In this document: piece by piece, positions 34,034-42,810 of the stretch
Layout of the letters: every line of letters begins with the position of its first letter
How positions within the stretch are numbered: position 1 is the first letter of the stretch
NCBI RefSeq assembly: GCF_900105595.1
Contig: NZ_LT629784.1
Coordinates: forward strand, 3,936,501-4,000,500
Length of the DNA stretch: 64,000 nt
Direction: 5' to 3'
From: Stappia sp. ES.058
GTDB lineage: Bacteria > Pseudomonadota > Alphaproteobacteria > Rhizobiales > Stappiaceae
Program-made: the position numbers and the translations under genes
The notes under the pieces: model-generated
What the model was told of the DNA's origin: nothing
Databases searched by the model: none
The model's input: the letters and a program-made list of their open reading frames with translations, nothing else

Positions 34034-35050
34034 TCAGCCGCGGTTGTATTTCTCGACCGTCTGTTCGATGGCGCCGAAGATCGAATGGCCTTCCGCGTCC
34101 AGCATCTCGATGCGTACGGTGTCGCCGAAGCGCATGAAGGGCGTTTTCGGTTCGCCGCTCTCGATGGTCTCGATCATGCGGATTTCCGCGATGCAGGAGT
34201 AACCGACACCGCCGTCCGCGACCGGTTTGCCGGGGGCGCCGTCGAACTTGTTGGAGACCGTGCCCGACCCGATGATGGCGCCGGCTGCGAGCGGGCGCGT
34301 CTTGGCCGCATGGGCGATCAGCGTCGGGAAGTCGAAGGTCATGTCGATGCCGGCTTCCGCACGGCCGAAGGCCTTGCCGTTGAGGTCGACATTGAGCGGC
34401 AGCGACAGCTTGCCGCCGTCCCATGCGTCGCCGAGCGCATCCGGCGTCACCGCCACGGGCGAAAACGCGGAGGAGGGCTTGGACTGGAAGAAGCCGAAGC
34501 CCTTGCCGAGTTCCGCCGGGATAAGGCCGCGCAGGGAAACGTCGTTGACGATCATCACCAGGCGGATGGCGGCGCGCGCTTCGTCCACGCTTGCCCCCAT
34601 CGGCACGTCGTCGACGATGACGGCAACCTCGCCTTCCATGTCGATGCCCCAGGCCTCGTCGGCCATGCGGATCGGCTCACGCGGAGCGAGGAAGCTGTCG
34701 GAGCCGCCCTGATACATCAGCGGGTCGGTCCAGAAGGAGGGCGGCATTTCCGCCCCGCGCGCCTTGCGCACCAGTTCCACGTGATTGACGTAGGCGGATC
34801 CGTCCGCCCACTGATAGGCGCGCGGAAGCGGCGACAGCGCGTCATGCTCGTGGAAGCGCATGGACGGCACGGCATCGTGTTCCAGGCTCTCGGCCAGCGT
34901 CGCGAGCTTCGCAGCGGCCGTGTCCCAGTTGTCGAGCGCGGCCTGCAGCGTCGGTGCGATATGGGCGGCTTCCGTGCAGCGCGTCAGCGAGGAATTGACG
35001 ACGACAAGCTTTCCGTCGCGGGTGCCGTCCTTGAGGGTTGCGAGTTTCAT
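34034..35050 (-). CDS. fahA: Fumarylacetoacetase
   Basis: 338 residues. FAH-family signature WGIDMEGEVAVIVDDVP supplies the metal-binding acidic residues, with VNDVSLR and GSGTVSNKF further on. Hydrolyses fumarylacetoacetate to fumarate and acetoacetate, the last step of tyrosine/homogentisate breakdown. ATG lies six bases after the hmgA stop. The start and order hmgA-fah match bacterial homogentisate operons (hmgAB). Confidence 0.92.
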   Translation of the reverse strand: MKLATLKDGTRDGKLVVVNSSLTRCTEAAHIAPTLQAALDNWDTAAAKLATLAESLEHDAVPSMRFHEHDALSPLPRAYQWADGSAYVNHVELVRKARGAEMPPSFWTDPLMYQGGSDSFLAPREPIRMADEAWGIDMEGEVAVIVDDVPMGASVDEARAAIRLVMIVNDVSLRGLIPAELGKGFGFFQSKPSSAFSPVAVTPDALGDAWDGGKLSLPLNVDLNGKAFGRAEAGIDMTFDFPTLIAHAAKTRPLAAGAIIGSGTVSNKFDGAPGKPVADGGVGYSCIAEIRMIETIESGEPKTPFMRFGDTVRIEMLDAEGHSIFGAIEQTVEKYNRG

Positions 35051-35055
35051 GTGGA

Positions 35056-36369
35056 TCAATCCCAGTTGCCTTCGATCGTGCCGTCGAAGCGTTTCTTGAG
35101 CCCCGACCAGCAGTCGAGATAGGTGTCTTGCAGGCTGTCGAGTTCGGCAGCATAGCGTGTGAGATGCTGGGGGAACCGCGTTTCGAACATGAACGCCATG
35201 GTTCCGGAGAGTTTCTCCGGCTTCAGCTCGGCGCGGCTCGCCTTCTCGAAGCCGGTCGCGTCCGGCCCATGCGGCAGCATCATGTTGTGCAGGCTCATGC
35301 CGCCGGGCACGAAGCCCTCTTCCTTGGCGTCGTAGCGGCCGTAGATCAGGCCCATGAACTCCGACATGATGTTGCGGTGGTACCAGGGCGGACGGAACGA
35401 ATGTTCGGCCACCATCCAGCGTTCGGGAAAGATCACGAAGTCGATGTTGGCGGTGCCTTCCTCGCCCGAGGGCGCCGTCAGCACGGTGAAGATCGACGGG
35501 TCCGGATGATCGAACAGGATCGCGCCCACCGGCGAGAAGGTGGTGAGGTCGTATTTGAACGGCGCGTAGTTGCCGTGCCAGGCGACGACGTCGAGCGGCG
35601 AGGCCTCAAGCGTCGTTGCGTGGAAGCCGCCGCACCATTTCACGATCAGCCGGCAGGGCTTTTCCACGTCCTCGAAGGCCGCGACCGGTGTCTTGAAGTC
35701 GCGTGGATTGGCAAGACAATTGGCGCCGATCGGCCCGCGGTCGGGCAGGGTGAATTTCGCCCCGTAATTCTCGCAGACATAGCCGCGCGCGTCTCCGTCC
35801 AGAAGCGAAACGGTGAAGACCATGCCCCGCGGAATCACGCAGATTTCCTTGGGCGCGACGTCCATCACCCCAAGCTCGGTGGCGATCCGCAAGGCGCCCA
35901 CCTGGGGCACGATGAGAAGCTCCGCGTCGGCGTTGAAGAAGAAGTCGTCGCCCATGTCGGCGTTGGCCGCATAGACATGCGTCGCCATGCCCACCTGCGT
36001 GTGCACGTCGCCGGCGGTCGTCATGGTCTGCATGCCGGCGATAAAATCCGTCGGTGTCGTCGGCATCGGCACCGGGTCCCAGCGCAGCTGGGCCAAAGGC
36101 AGCGAATGCTGGTCGACATGCGGCGCGCTTTTCCATCCGTCCATGGAAACGTGCGAGAACCGGCCCGAATGCTTGACCGACGGGCGAATACGATAGAGCC
36201 AGGACCGTTCATTGGTGCCGCGCGGCGCGGTGAAGGGCGAGCCGGACAGCTGTTCGGCATAAAGCCCGTAGGGCGCGCGTTGCGGCGAGTTCTGGCCCTG
36301 CGGCAGGGCGCCCGGCAACGCTTCCGTCTCGAAGTCGTTGCCGAAGCCCGGCATGTAGTCGAGTGTCAT
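35056..36369 (-). CDS. hmgA: Homogentisate 1,2-dioxygenase
   Basis: 437 residues, full length for the family, starting [20 protein letters not shown]. Iron site: [15 protein letters not shown] (H and E) and [14 protein letters not shown] (H). Opens the homogentisate ring with O2 to maleylacetoacetate. AGGAGGG precedes the ATG. First gene of the operon and divergent from a MarR regulator, with a dyad in between. The next enzyme expected, maleylacetoacetate isomerase, is not encoded nearby. Confidence 0.96.
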   Translation of the reverse strand: MTLDYMPGFGNDFETEALPGALPQGQNSPQRAPYGLYAEQLSGSPFTAPRGTNERSWLYRIRPSVKHSGRFSHVSMDGWKSAPHVDQHSLPLAQLRWDPVPMPTTPTDFIAGMQTMTTAGDVHTQVGMATHVYAANADMGDDFFFNADAELLIVPQVGALRIATELGVMDVAPKEICVIPRGMVFTVSLLDGDARGYVCENYGAKFTLPDRGPIGANCLANPRDFKTPVAAFEDVEKPCRLIVKWCGGFHATTLEASPLDVVAWHGNYAPFKYDLTTFSPVGAILFDHPDPSIFTVLTAPSGEEGTANIDFVIFPERWMVAEHSFRPPWYHRNIMSEFMGLIYGRYDAKEEGFVPGGMSLHNMMLPHGPDATGFEKASRAELKPEKLSGTMAFMFETRFPQHLTRYAAELDSLQDTYLDCWSGLKKRFDGTIEGNWD

Positions 36370-36394
36370 GTCTGATCCCTCCTGAATTCAGACA

Positions 36395-36437
36395 GTTGAT
36401 AGTTGCATGTGTAACTGTTTAGTTTGTAACTATCAAC
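36395..36437. promoter_or_regulatory. Inverted repeat between hmgA and marR, candidate operator
   Basis: GTTGATAGTT (36395-36404) and its exact complement AACTATCAAC (36428-36437) face each other. Within the span the elements AGTTGCATGTGTAACT and AGTTTGTAACT repeat AGTT/AACT half-sites, so two MarR dimers could bind. Located over the region expected to hold the hmgA promoter. Confidence 0.65.
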
Positions 36438-36482
36438 GCGCGATCATCGGAAATTTGCCGGGCGTCGCGTTTCGGGGATCGA

Positions 36483-36941
36483 ATGGGGACAAGGATGACC
36501 GACCGCCTGCTTCTTGAGGAATTTCTCCCCTACCGGCTCGTTCGGGCCTCGGAGCTCGTCAGCCGTCGGTTTGCCGCGCGCTACCGGGCGGCTTATGGCA
36601 TCAGCCGGTCGGAATGGCGCACCTTCGCCATTCTCGGGCAGTTGCAAAGGACCACCGCGACCGAGATCGGCCGGCAGTCGACCATGCACAAGACCAAGGT
36701 CAGCCGCGCGGTCGCCTCGCTGGAAACGCGCGGCTGGTTGACGCGGCATGTCGACGAGGTCGACCGGCGCATCGAGTGGCTGACGCTGACGGCATCTGGT
36801 GCGAAGGTCTATGCTGAACTCGCCGAATTGGCGCGCAGTTTTCAAAAAGAGCTGGCCGATGAGCTCGGTCCCGATGCCGCCGCCGCGCTGGACAAGAGTC
36901 TCGGCGCGGTCGAAGCGCGATTTTCCGTAACACAGGCCTGA
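36483..36941 (+). CDS. MarR-family regulator of the homogentisate operon
   Basis: 152 residues: ISRSEWRTFAILGQLQRTTATEIGRQSTMHKTKVSRAV is the winged HTH, then RGWLTRHVDEVDRRIEWLTLT the wing. Divergent from hmgA with a shared dyad-rich gap of 113 bases, so it very probably represses the operon and responds to homogentisate or a hydroxyphenylacetate. Two in-frame starts (MGTR and MTDR) each have a GGGGA-type site; the upstream one is given. Confidence 0.9.
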   Translation: MGTRMTDRLLLEEFLPYRLVRASELVSRRFAARYRAAYGISRSEWRTFAILGQLQRTTATEIGRQSTMHKTKVSRAVASLETRGWLTRHVDEVDRRIEWLTLTASGAKVYAELAELARSFQKELADELGPDAAAALDKSLGAVEARFSVTQA

Positions 36942-36984
36942 GACTCAGACCTGTGAGCATCGCGCGCGAAATCCGTACCGCAAC

Positions 36985-39957
36985 CTAATGCGCCTCGTCC
37001 CAGTTGTCGGCGGCGCGGGCGTCGACTTGAAGCGGAACTTTCAGCGCGACGGCGGGTTCGGCGGCATATTCCATGACGTCGCGCACCAGCTCGATGGTGG
37101 CGTCGACCTGCCCCTCGGGCACCTCGAAGATCAGTTCGTCATGCACCTGCAGCAGCATTTGCGCGTCGAGCTTCGAGGCGGCGAGCCGCTCTTCCATGCG
37201 CACCATCGCGCGACGCAGGATGTCGGCGGCCGAGCCCTGGATCGGCGCGTTGATCGCCGCGCGCTCGTAGAAGGCGCGCATGTTCGGGTTCTTGGTGTTC
37301 ACCTCCGGATAATGCGCGCGCCGGCCGAAGATCGTCTCGACGTAGCCGTGTGCATGCACGAACTTCTTCGTCTCGTCCATGTAGTCGCGAATGCCCGGGA
37401 AGCGTTCGAAATAGGTCTTGATGTAGTCCGACGCCTCGCTGCGCGAGATGCCGAGCTGGGCGGCCAGCCCGAAGGCGGAAATCCCGTAGATGATGCCGAA
37501 ATTGATTGCCTTGGCCTGCCGGCGCACCATCGGGTCCATGCCGTCGATCGGCACGCCGAACATTTCCGACGCCGTCATCGCGTGAATGTCGAGCCCGTCG
37601 GCAAAGGCCTGCTTGAGCTGGGTGATGTCGGCCATATGGGCCAGCACGCGCAGCTCGATCTGGCTGTAGTCGGCCGACAGCAGCTTGTGGCCCCTGGCCG
37701 CGACGAAGGCCTTGCGGATCTTGCGTCCGGCCTCGGTGCGCACCGGAATGTTCTGGAGGTTCGGCTCCGACGACGACAGCCGCCCGGTGGTGGTCGCCGC
37801 CAGCGAATAGGAGGTATGCACGCGCTTGGTCGTCGGGTTGATGTAGCCCGGCAGCGCGTCGGAATAGGTCGATTTCAGCTTCGACATCTGCCGCCATTCG
37901 ACGATTCGCGCCGGCAATTCATGGCCTTCCGCCGCCAGGTCGTCGAGCACGGACGCCGAGGTGGACCACGCGCCGGTCTTGGTCTTCTTGCCGCCGGGAA
38001 GCCCCATCTTGCCGAACAGGATGTCGCCGAGCTGCTTTGGGCTGCCGAGGTTGAAGGTCTCTCCGGCCAGTTCGTGGATTTCCTCCTCCAGCCCCGCCAT
38101 CGATTGCGCGAAATCGCCGGAAAGACGCGACAGCATCTGCCGGTCGATGGAAATGCCGCGTTCTTCCATGCGTGCCAGAACCGGCACCATCGGTCGTTCC
38201 AGCCGCTCGTAGACGGTGGCCATGCGCTCCGCCGCGAGTCGGGGTTTCAGCACCTGCCAGAGCCTGAGCGTGACGTCGGCGTCTTCGGCTGCATAGGCCG
38301 ACGCCTTGTCGAGCGCGACCTTGTCGAAGGTGATCATCGACTTGCCGGAGCCGGCCACCTCCTTGAAGGGGATCGGCACGTGGCCGAGCCAGCGTTCCGA
38401 CAGCGCGTCCATGCCGTTGCCGCCCTTTCCGGCGTCGATGGCGTAGGACAAGAGCATGGTGTCGTCGAAGGGCGCAACGGTGATGTCGTAGCGACGCAGC
38501 ACCAGCCAATCGTACTTCATGTTTTGCGCGATCTTGAGAACCGACGGGTCCTCCAAGAGCGGCTTGAGCACCGCGAGCGCATCCTTTATCGGGATCTGCC
38601 CCTCGACGAGGTCGCCGCCGCCGAGCAGGTCGCCTTCTCCCTCGACGTGAGCAAGCGGAATGTAGCAGGCCTTGCCGGGCGCGGTCGCAAGCGACACGCC
38701 CACGAGATCCGCCTGCATGGCATTGAGTGAGGTCGTCTCCGTGTCGACGGCGACATGGCCGAGCTCGGTGGCCTCCGCGACCCAGGCCTTGAGCCGGTCG
38801 AGATCCATCACCGTTTCATAAGTGGACGGATCGATCTTTGTCGCCTTGGCGGCCTCTGCGGCCGCCTCGGCCACGCTCCGGGCTGTCCAGCCCTCGCCCG
38901 TTTCACCGCTTCCGGCGGAGGCGCTGGCGGTCTCGGCCGGTTCGCTGGCGCTTGCCGGATCCTTCACCTGCCGGCCCTTGCCGTCGGGCGTATCCCAGCC
39001 GGGAATGGCGAATGTCGCCGGTTCGATGTCCGTGACATCCGTGTCGGTCGCTTCCGCCACCCGGCGTGTTAAAGTGGAAAACTGCATTGCCTTGAGGAAC
39101 GCCAGAGTGCGCGTCGCGTCCGGCCGCGTGACGGCCAGTTCCTCTACGGGTTGCTCGACAGGCACATCGTCCTTGAGCGTCACGAGTTCCTTGGAGATCC
39201 GGGCCTGGTCGGCGAATTCGATCAGGTTCTCGCGCCGCTTGGTCTGCTTGATGGTGTCGGCCTTGGAAAGCAGCGTCTCCAGATCGCCGAACTCGTTGAT
39301 CAAGAGCGCGGCGGTCTTCAGCCCGATGCCGGGAACGCCCGGCACATTGTCGACGCTGTCGCCGGCGAGCGACTGCACCTCGATCACCTTGTCCGGTCCG
39401 ACGCCGAATTTCTCGTGCACCTCGTCCACCCCGAAGGTCTTGTTCTTCATGGTGTCGATCATGCTGACGCGCGGACCGATGAGCTGCATCAGGTCCTTGT
39501 CGCCCGAGACGACGGTGACCCGCGCGCCTGCCGCCGCTGCTGCGCGGGCATAGGTCGCGATCAGGTCGTCGGCCTCGAAACCTTCCTGCTCGATGCAATG
39601 CACGCAAAAGGCCCGCGTCGCTTCACGGATCAGCCCGAACTGCGGGATCAGGTCTTCCGGCGGCTCGGGGCGCTGGGCCTTGTATTCGGGATAGATGTCG
39701 TTTCGAAATGTCTTGGCGGAATAATCGAAGATCACCGCCATATGGGTCGGTTCGTCGCCCTTTTCCGGCGACAGCCCTTCCTGCAACAGCTTCCACAACA
39801 TGTTGCAAAAGCCCGACACCGCGCCGACCGGGAGGCCGTCGGCCTTGCGGGTGAGCGGCGGCAGCGCGTGGTAGGCGCGGAAAATGAACGTGGAGCCATC
39901 AACCAGGATCAGATGGTCGTCGGCGGTGAGCTTGGGCGTGGTGGCGGTGTTCGACAT
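36985..39957 (-). CDS. polA: DNA polymerase I
   Basis: About 990 residues with all three domains: 5'-3' exonuclease (LVDGSTFIFRAYHALP, then EGFEADDLIATYARAA and VSGDKDLMQL), active 3'-5' proofreading exonuclease (VAVDTETTSLNAM with the DxE pair), and family A polymerase (LLSADYSQIELRVLAHM, YGISAFGLAAQLGISR, LLQVHDELIFEVPEG). Needed for Okazaki fragment maturation and repair. Start MSNTATTPKL; a further ATG four codons upstream is possible. Convergent with the marR gene, 43 bases apart. Confidence 0.97.
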   Translation of the reverse strand: MSNTATTPKLTADDHLILVDGSTFIFRAYHALPPLTRKADGLPVGAVSGFCNMLWKLLQEGLSPEKGDEPTHMAVIFDYSAKTFRNDIYPEYKAQRPEPPEDLIPQFGLIREATRAFCVHCIEQEGFEADDLIATYARAAAAAGARVTVVSGDKDLMQLIGPRVSMIDTMKNKTFGVDEVHEKFGVGPDKVIEVQSLAGDSVDNVPGVPGIGLKTAALLINEFGDLETLLSKADTIKQTKRRENLIEFADQARISKELVTLKDDVPVEQPVEELAVTRPDATRTLAFLKAMQFSTLTRRVAEATDTDVTDIEPATFAIPGWDTPDGKGRQVKDPASASEPAETASASAGSGETGEGWTARSVAEAAAEAAKATKIDPSTYETVMDLDRLKAWVAEATELGHVAVDTETTSLNAMQADLVGVSLATAPGKACYIPLAHVEGEGDLLGGGDLVEGQIPIKDALAVLKPLLEDPSVLKIAQNMKYDWLVLRRYDITVAPFDDTMLLSYAIDAGKGGNGMDALSERWLGHVPIPFKEVAGSGKSMITFDKVALDKASAYAAEDADVTLRLWQVLKPRLAAERMATVYERLERPMVPVLARMEERGISIDRQMLSRLSGDFAQSMAGLEEEIHELAGETFNLGSPKQLGDILFGKMGLPGGKKTKTGAWSTSASVLDDLAAEGHELPARIVEWRQMSKLKSTYSDALPGYINPTTKRVHTSYSLAATTTGRLSSSEPNLQNIPVRTEAGRKIRKAFVAARGHKLLSADYSQIELRVLAHMADITQLKQAFADGLDIHAMTASEMFGVPIDGMDPMVRRQAKAINFGIIYGISAFGLAAQLGISRSEASDYIKTYFERFPGIRDYMDETKKFVHAHGYVETIFGRRAHYPEVNTKNPNMRAFYERAAINAPIQGSAADILRRAMVRMEERLAASKLDAQMLLQVHDELIFEVPEGQVDATIELVRDVMEYAAEPAVALKVPLQVDARAADNWDEAH

Positions 39958-40016
39958 GGCGCGGATCATGCCCGCGTTGACGCGGCGAGGAAAGCCCGCT
40001 CACGCCGTTTTGTCGC

Positions 40017-41060
40017 TTATTCCGCAGCTTGCGCCGCGCCGCGCCTGGCCGGGTCCGCTTCAAGTCGTGCCCAGCCGGGTCGACGGAACAGGAAGTGACC
40101 GATGTCGACGCGGTTGATCAGCCAGAACAGGATCAGCGGCGCGATCACACCTGCCGCTGTGACGATCAGTGAAATCGTGCCGATGTCCGTGATGATCCCG
40201 GTCTTGAGCAGGATGATCCGCGTGGCTGCCATGGGAAAGAAGAACGCCAGATAGATCACGATGGAGCGCTCCCCGCACAACCGCAACGGGGCATTGAAGC
40301 TGAGCCGTGTCAGCAGCGCGGAGATCAGGATCACGGCCAGCGCCCCGGCTCCGCCGAGGGCCAGCGAGACGATCGGCAGATCGGCGTATCCGGCGAAAAC
40401 CAGAGACCCATTGACCACACCCCAGGCGAGAAGGCCCAGGGCGGCCGGCGCCAGATGGTCCTGCGCCCAGGCGGCAAGCCGGAAGGCGTGAGGGGCAAGA
40501 ATGTAGCCAGCGTAGAAGAACACGTAACGCGAGGCGAATTCATCGATCAGAACGGAGCCGGTGGCGATCGGTGCGATCTGCAGGAGGGCGGCCCCGGCAA
40601 GCACGAACTGCCAGGGCAGGCGCGCGCCGTGCAGCGCCTTGGTGATCACGAACATCACCGGCAGCATGTAGATGAACCAGAGGGTGCCGAACGGTTGGAC
40701 GAAGGCCAGAAGATATTGCGCCAGCGCGCCGCTGTATCCGATCTCGCCGGCCATCACGGGCGTTTTAAGGGCGAACTGGATCGTCAGCCACAATATGTAG
40801 AAATAGGCGAAATGAACGACCTTGCGGTCGAGATAGGTCCGCCAGGGGCGGTCGATCACCCGGGCAAGGAAAAGTCCGGAAATCATGAAGAAATCCGGCA
40901 TGCGGAACGGTTTGGCAAATTCGACGAGAAGGCCAAGCCAGCCTTCGCTTCCGGCGGCATTCTGCACGCCCAAAGTGGAATGCATCATCACCACGAAGAT
41001 GATGCAAAACCCTTTGGCGGTGTCGACCCAGTCGACCCGCTGCGTGCCGTCAAAAGCCAT
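40017..41060 (-). CDS. Acyltransferase 3-family membrane protein
   Basis: About 347 residues with roughly ten hydrophobic segments. N-terminal RVDWVDTAKGFCIIFVVMMHS contains the catalytic-type histidine of the family, then FFMISGLFLARVIDRPWRTY and LPWQFVLAG. Related proteins acylate surface or periplasmic glycans (OpgC, exopolysaccharide acetylation). Same strand as polA and just upstream of it. The ATG at 41060 with GGGA upstream is preferred to one five codons earlier. Confidence 0.85.
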   Translation of the reverse strand: MAFDGTQRVDWVDTAKGFCIIFVVMMHSTLGVQNAAGSEGWLGLLVEFAKPFRMPDFFMISGLFLARVIDRPWRTYLDRKVVHFAYFYILWLTIQFALKTPVMAGEIGYSGALAQYLLAFVQPFGTLWFIYMLPVMFVITKALHGARLPWQFVLAGAALLQIAPIATGSVLIDEFASRYVFFYAGYILAPHAFRLAAWAQDHLAPAALGLLAWGVVNGSLVFAGYADLPIVSLALGGAGALAVILISALLTRLSFNAPLRLCGERSIVIYLAFFFPMAATRIILLKTGIITDIGTISLIVTAAGVIAPLILFWLINRVDIGHFLFRRPGWARLEADPARRGAAQAAE

Positions 41061-41190
41061 ATCGTCCCGCTCCATTTGGGCCCCGGCCGGACCGACCTGG
41101 TCGCGAGAGTCTGGGGGATTGGCGTGTACATCCCGTTAATTTCAACGCAGGAGCGGTTCAAACCCCGGGCACGACCGATGTCTGCAATGG

Positions 41191-41727
41191 TCAGCTCTTG
41201 TCTTGTCGGGGCGAAGGCTCGTCGCCGGTCTCGCGCGCGTCGGTGACGTGGATCGTCCCGCCCGCCGTGCTGCCTCGGCTGTCGCCAGGCTTGTCGGACC
41301 ATTCGCCCTCGTTCAGGTCGACGACGGTCTCGGCTCCGCTCCGCCGCGCCTCGGCATTGACGACGGTAACCCGGGCATTGCGGATAGCGAGGTTGGCGAT
41401 TGCTGTGCGCAGAGGCGGCACGAAGAGCAGCAGGCCAACCGCGTCCGTGACAAAGCCCGGGATCAGCAGCAGGATGCTGGCGACAACAATCAGCGCACCC
41501 TGTACCAGATCCGAGCCCGGAACCCGTCCGGCATCCATCTCGCCGCGGATCTTCATCAGCAGGGAGATGCCCTGGAGTCGCAGCATCACCGTACCGGCCA
41601 GTGCCGTCAGCACGGTGAGAAGAATCGTCGGAACGGCGCCGATTTCAGAGCCGACCTCGACGAAGACAGCGATCTCAAGAAGCGGAACGCCAATGAGAAG
41701 AAGAAGAATGATAAGTCCGACAGGCAT
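41191..41727 (-). CDS. fxsA: FxsA family membrane protein
   Basis: 178 residues: IILLLLIGVPLLEIAVFVEVG, TILLTVLTALAGTVMLRLQG and ILLLIPGFVTDAVGLLLFVPP are the family's membrane segments, followed by a hydrophilic tail. In E. coli FxsA excess suppresses phage T7 exclusion; the cell role is unclear. Divergent from the Tim44-domain gene, the usual alphaproteobacterial order, although secB, often next to it, is absent. Confidence 0.88.
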   Translation of the reverse strand: MPVGLIILLLLIGVPLLEIAVFVEVGSEIGAVPTILLTVLTALAGTVMLRLQGISLLMKIRGEMDAGRVPGSDLVQGALIVVASILLLIPGFVTDAVGLLLFVPPLRTAIANLAIRNARVTVVNAEARRSGAETVVDLNEGEWSDKPGDSRGSTAGGTIHVTDARETGDEPSPRQDKS

Positions 41728-42083
41728 GGCTCAACACGGTTTGTTTGGTGACGATCAGGTGACCGGCGCGGGATCATCAAGCGCCGCGAACGGGAGCTTT
41801 TCGCCGGCTATCGGCTGCCTTTGCGGCATCGGGCCGACCCCCGCCTCCCTGCAGAGGTAGGAAACAATTGACGGGAATGCGAGCAATATGTGTGATCGGA
41901 AACGTGAAAACGTCGACATGGACTTGTGCTCAAGGCTGGATGTTGGTTCAAGAGGACCTTACATACCCCCTTATCTGGGATGTCAGCGGAGCGCCACACG
42001 GCCTGTCGCGTCGCCGCTTTGAACATTTCGTCGCCGCAATGAGCCGTTGCGGCGCCTCGTGAAAGTAACCGGCCGGATGCGAA
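41728..42083. other. fxsA/tim44 divergent intergenic region
   Basis: About 356 bases with no convincing gene. An 8-bp hairpin CGCCGCAA (42032-42039) with TTGCGGCG (42047-42054) sits 30 bases before the Tim44-type start and could shape the leader. The segment 41930-42000 is less GC-rich and may hold the promoters. Confidence 0.4.
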
Positions 42084-42806
42084 ATGGGTCACATGTTCGA
42101 CGTCACAACAATCATCTTTCTGGTTCTGGCGGTCGTGATCTTCCTGAGATTGCGGAGTGTTTTGGGCAAGCGGACGGGACATGAACGTCCCCCCTTCGAC
42201 CCTTATTCCGCACGCGACCGGGAGTCCGATGCCGCTGAGGCGTCGACACGGGCGGACGACAACATCATCCCGCTTCCCGGACAGGGGCCTTCGTCCGCGC
42301 CGTCACAGGCAAGCGAAGCCGCGACCCTCGAGACCGTCGCTCCGGAAGGCACGGCCCTCAATGAGGCCCTGCGCAAAATTCTCTCCGCCGACCGTTCATT
42401 TGATCCCAAGACCTTTGTGGAGGGCGCGCGCGCGGCTTATGAGATGATCGTGACAGCCTTCGCCGCCGGCGATCGCAAGACGCTGAAGAACCTGCTGTCC
42501 AAGGATGTTTACGACGGTTTCGTCGCGGCGATATCGGATCGGGAATCGCGCGGCGAAACGATCGAATCCACCTTTGTCGGAATAGACAAGGCGGATATCG
42601 TCGAGGCCGCCATGAAGGGCGACACGGCACAGGTGACCGTGAAGTTCCGCAGCGAGCTGATTTCGGCGACCCGAGATCGGGACGGGGCCATCGTCGACGG
42701 CGATCCGAACGCCGTAAGCGACGTCACCGACATCTGGACCTTCGCCCGCGACACCACCTCCCGCGATCCCAACTGGAAGCTGGTGGCGACCGAATCGGTC
42801 GACTGA
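42084..42806 (+). CDS. Tim44/TimA-like domain inner-membrane protein
   Basis: 240 residues: N-terminal anchor FDVTTIIFLVLAVVIFLRLRSVLG, an acidic-proline linker, then the Tim44-like domain (FDPKTFVEGARAAYEMIVTAFAAGDRKTLKNLLSKDVYDGF, VTVKFRSELISATRD, DIWTFARD). Homologous to the mitochondrial import motor anchor; bacterial versions are thought to work at the membrane in protein handling. Followed four bases later by mltA. A second ATG three codons in is a possible start. Confidence 0.9.
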   Translation: MGHMFDVTTIIFLVLAVVIFLRLRSVLGKRTGHERPPFDPYSARDRESDAAEASTRADDNIIPLPGQGPSSAPSQASEAATLETVAPEGTALNEALRKILSADRSFDPKTFVEGARAAYEMIVTAFAAGDRKTLKNLLSKDVYDGFVAAISDRESRGETIESTFVGIDKADIVEAAMKGDTAQVTVKFRSELISATRDRDGAIVDGDPNAVSDVTDIWTFARDTTSRDPNWKLVATESVD

Positions 42807-42810
42807 CGCG

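Noticed and set aside
36988..38730. 580-codon open frame antisense to polA
   Set aside because: High-GC shadow of polA in the complementary frame; polA has all catalytic motifs, while the antisense protein has no family likeness or ribosome site.
41868..42062. 64-codon frame between fxsA and the Tim44-type gene
   Set aside because: Overlaps the divergent promoter region and has no family resemblance.
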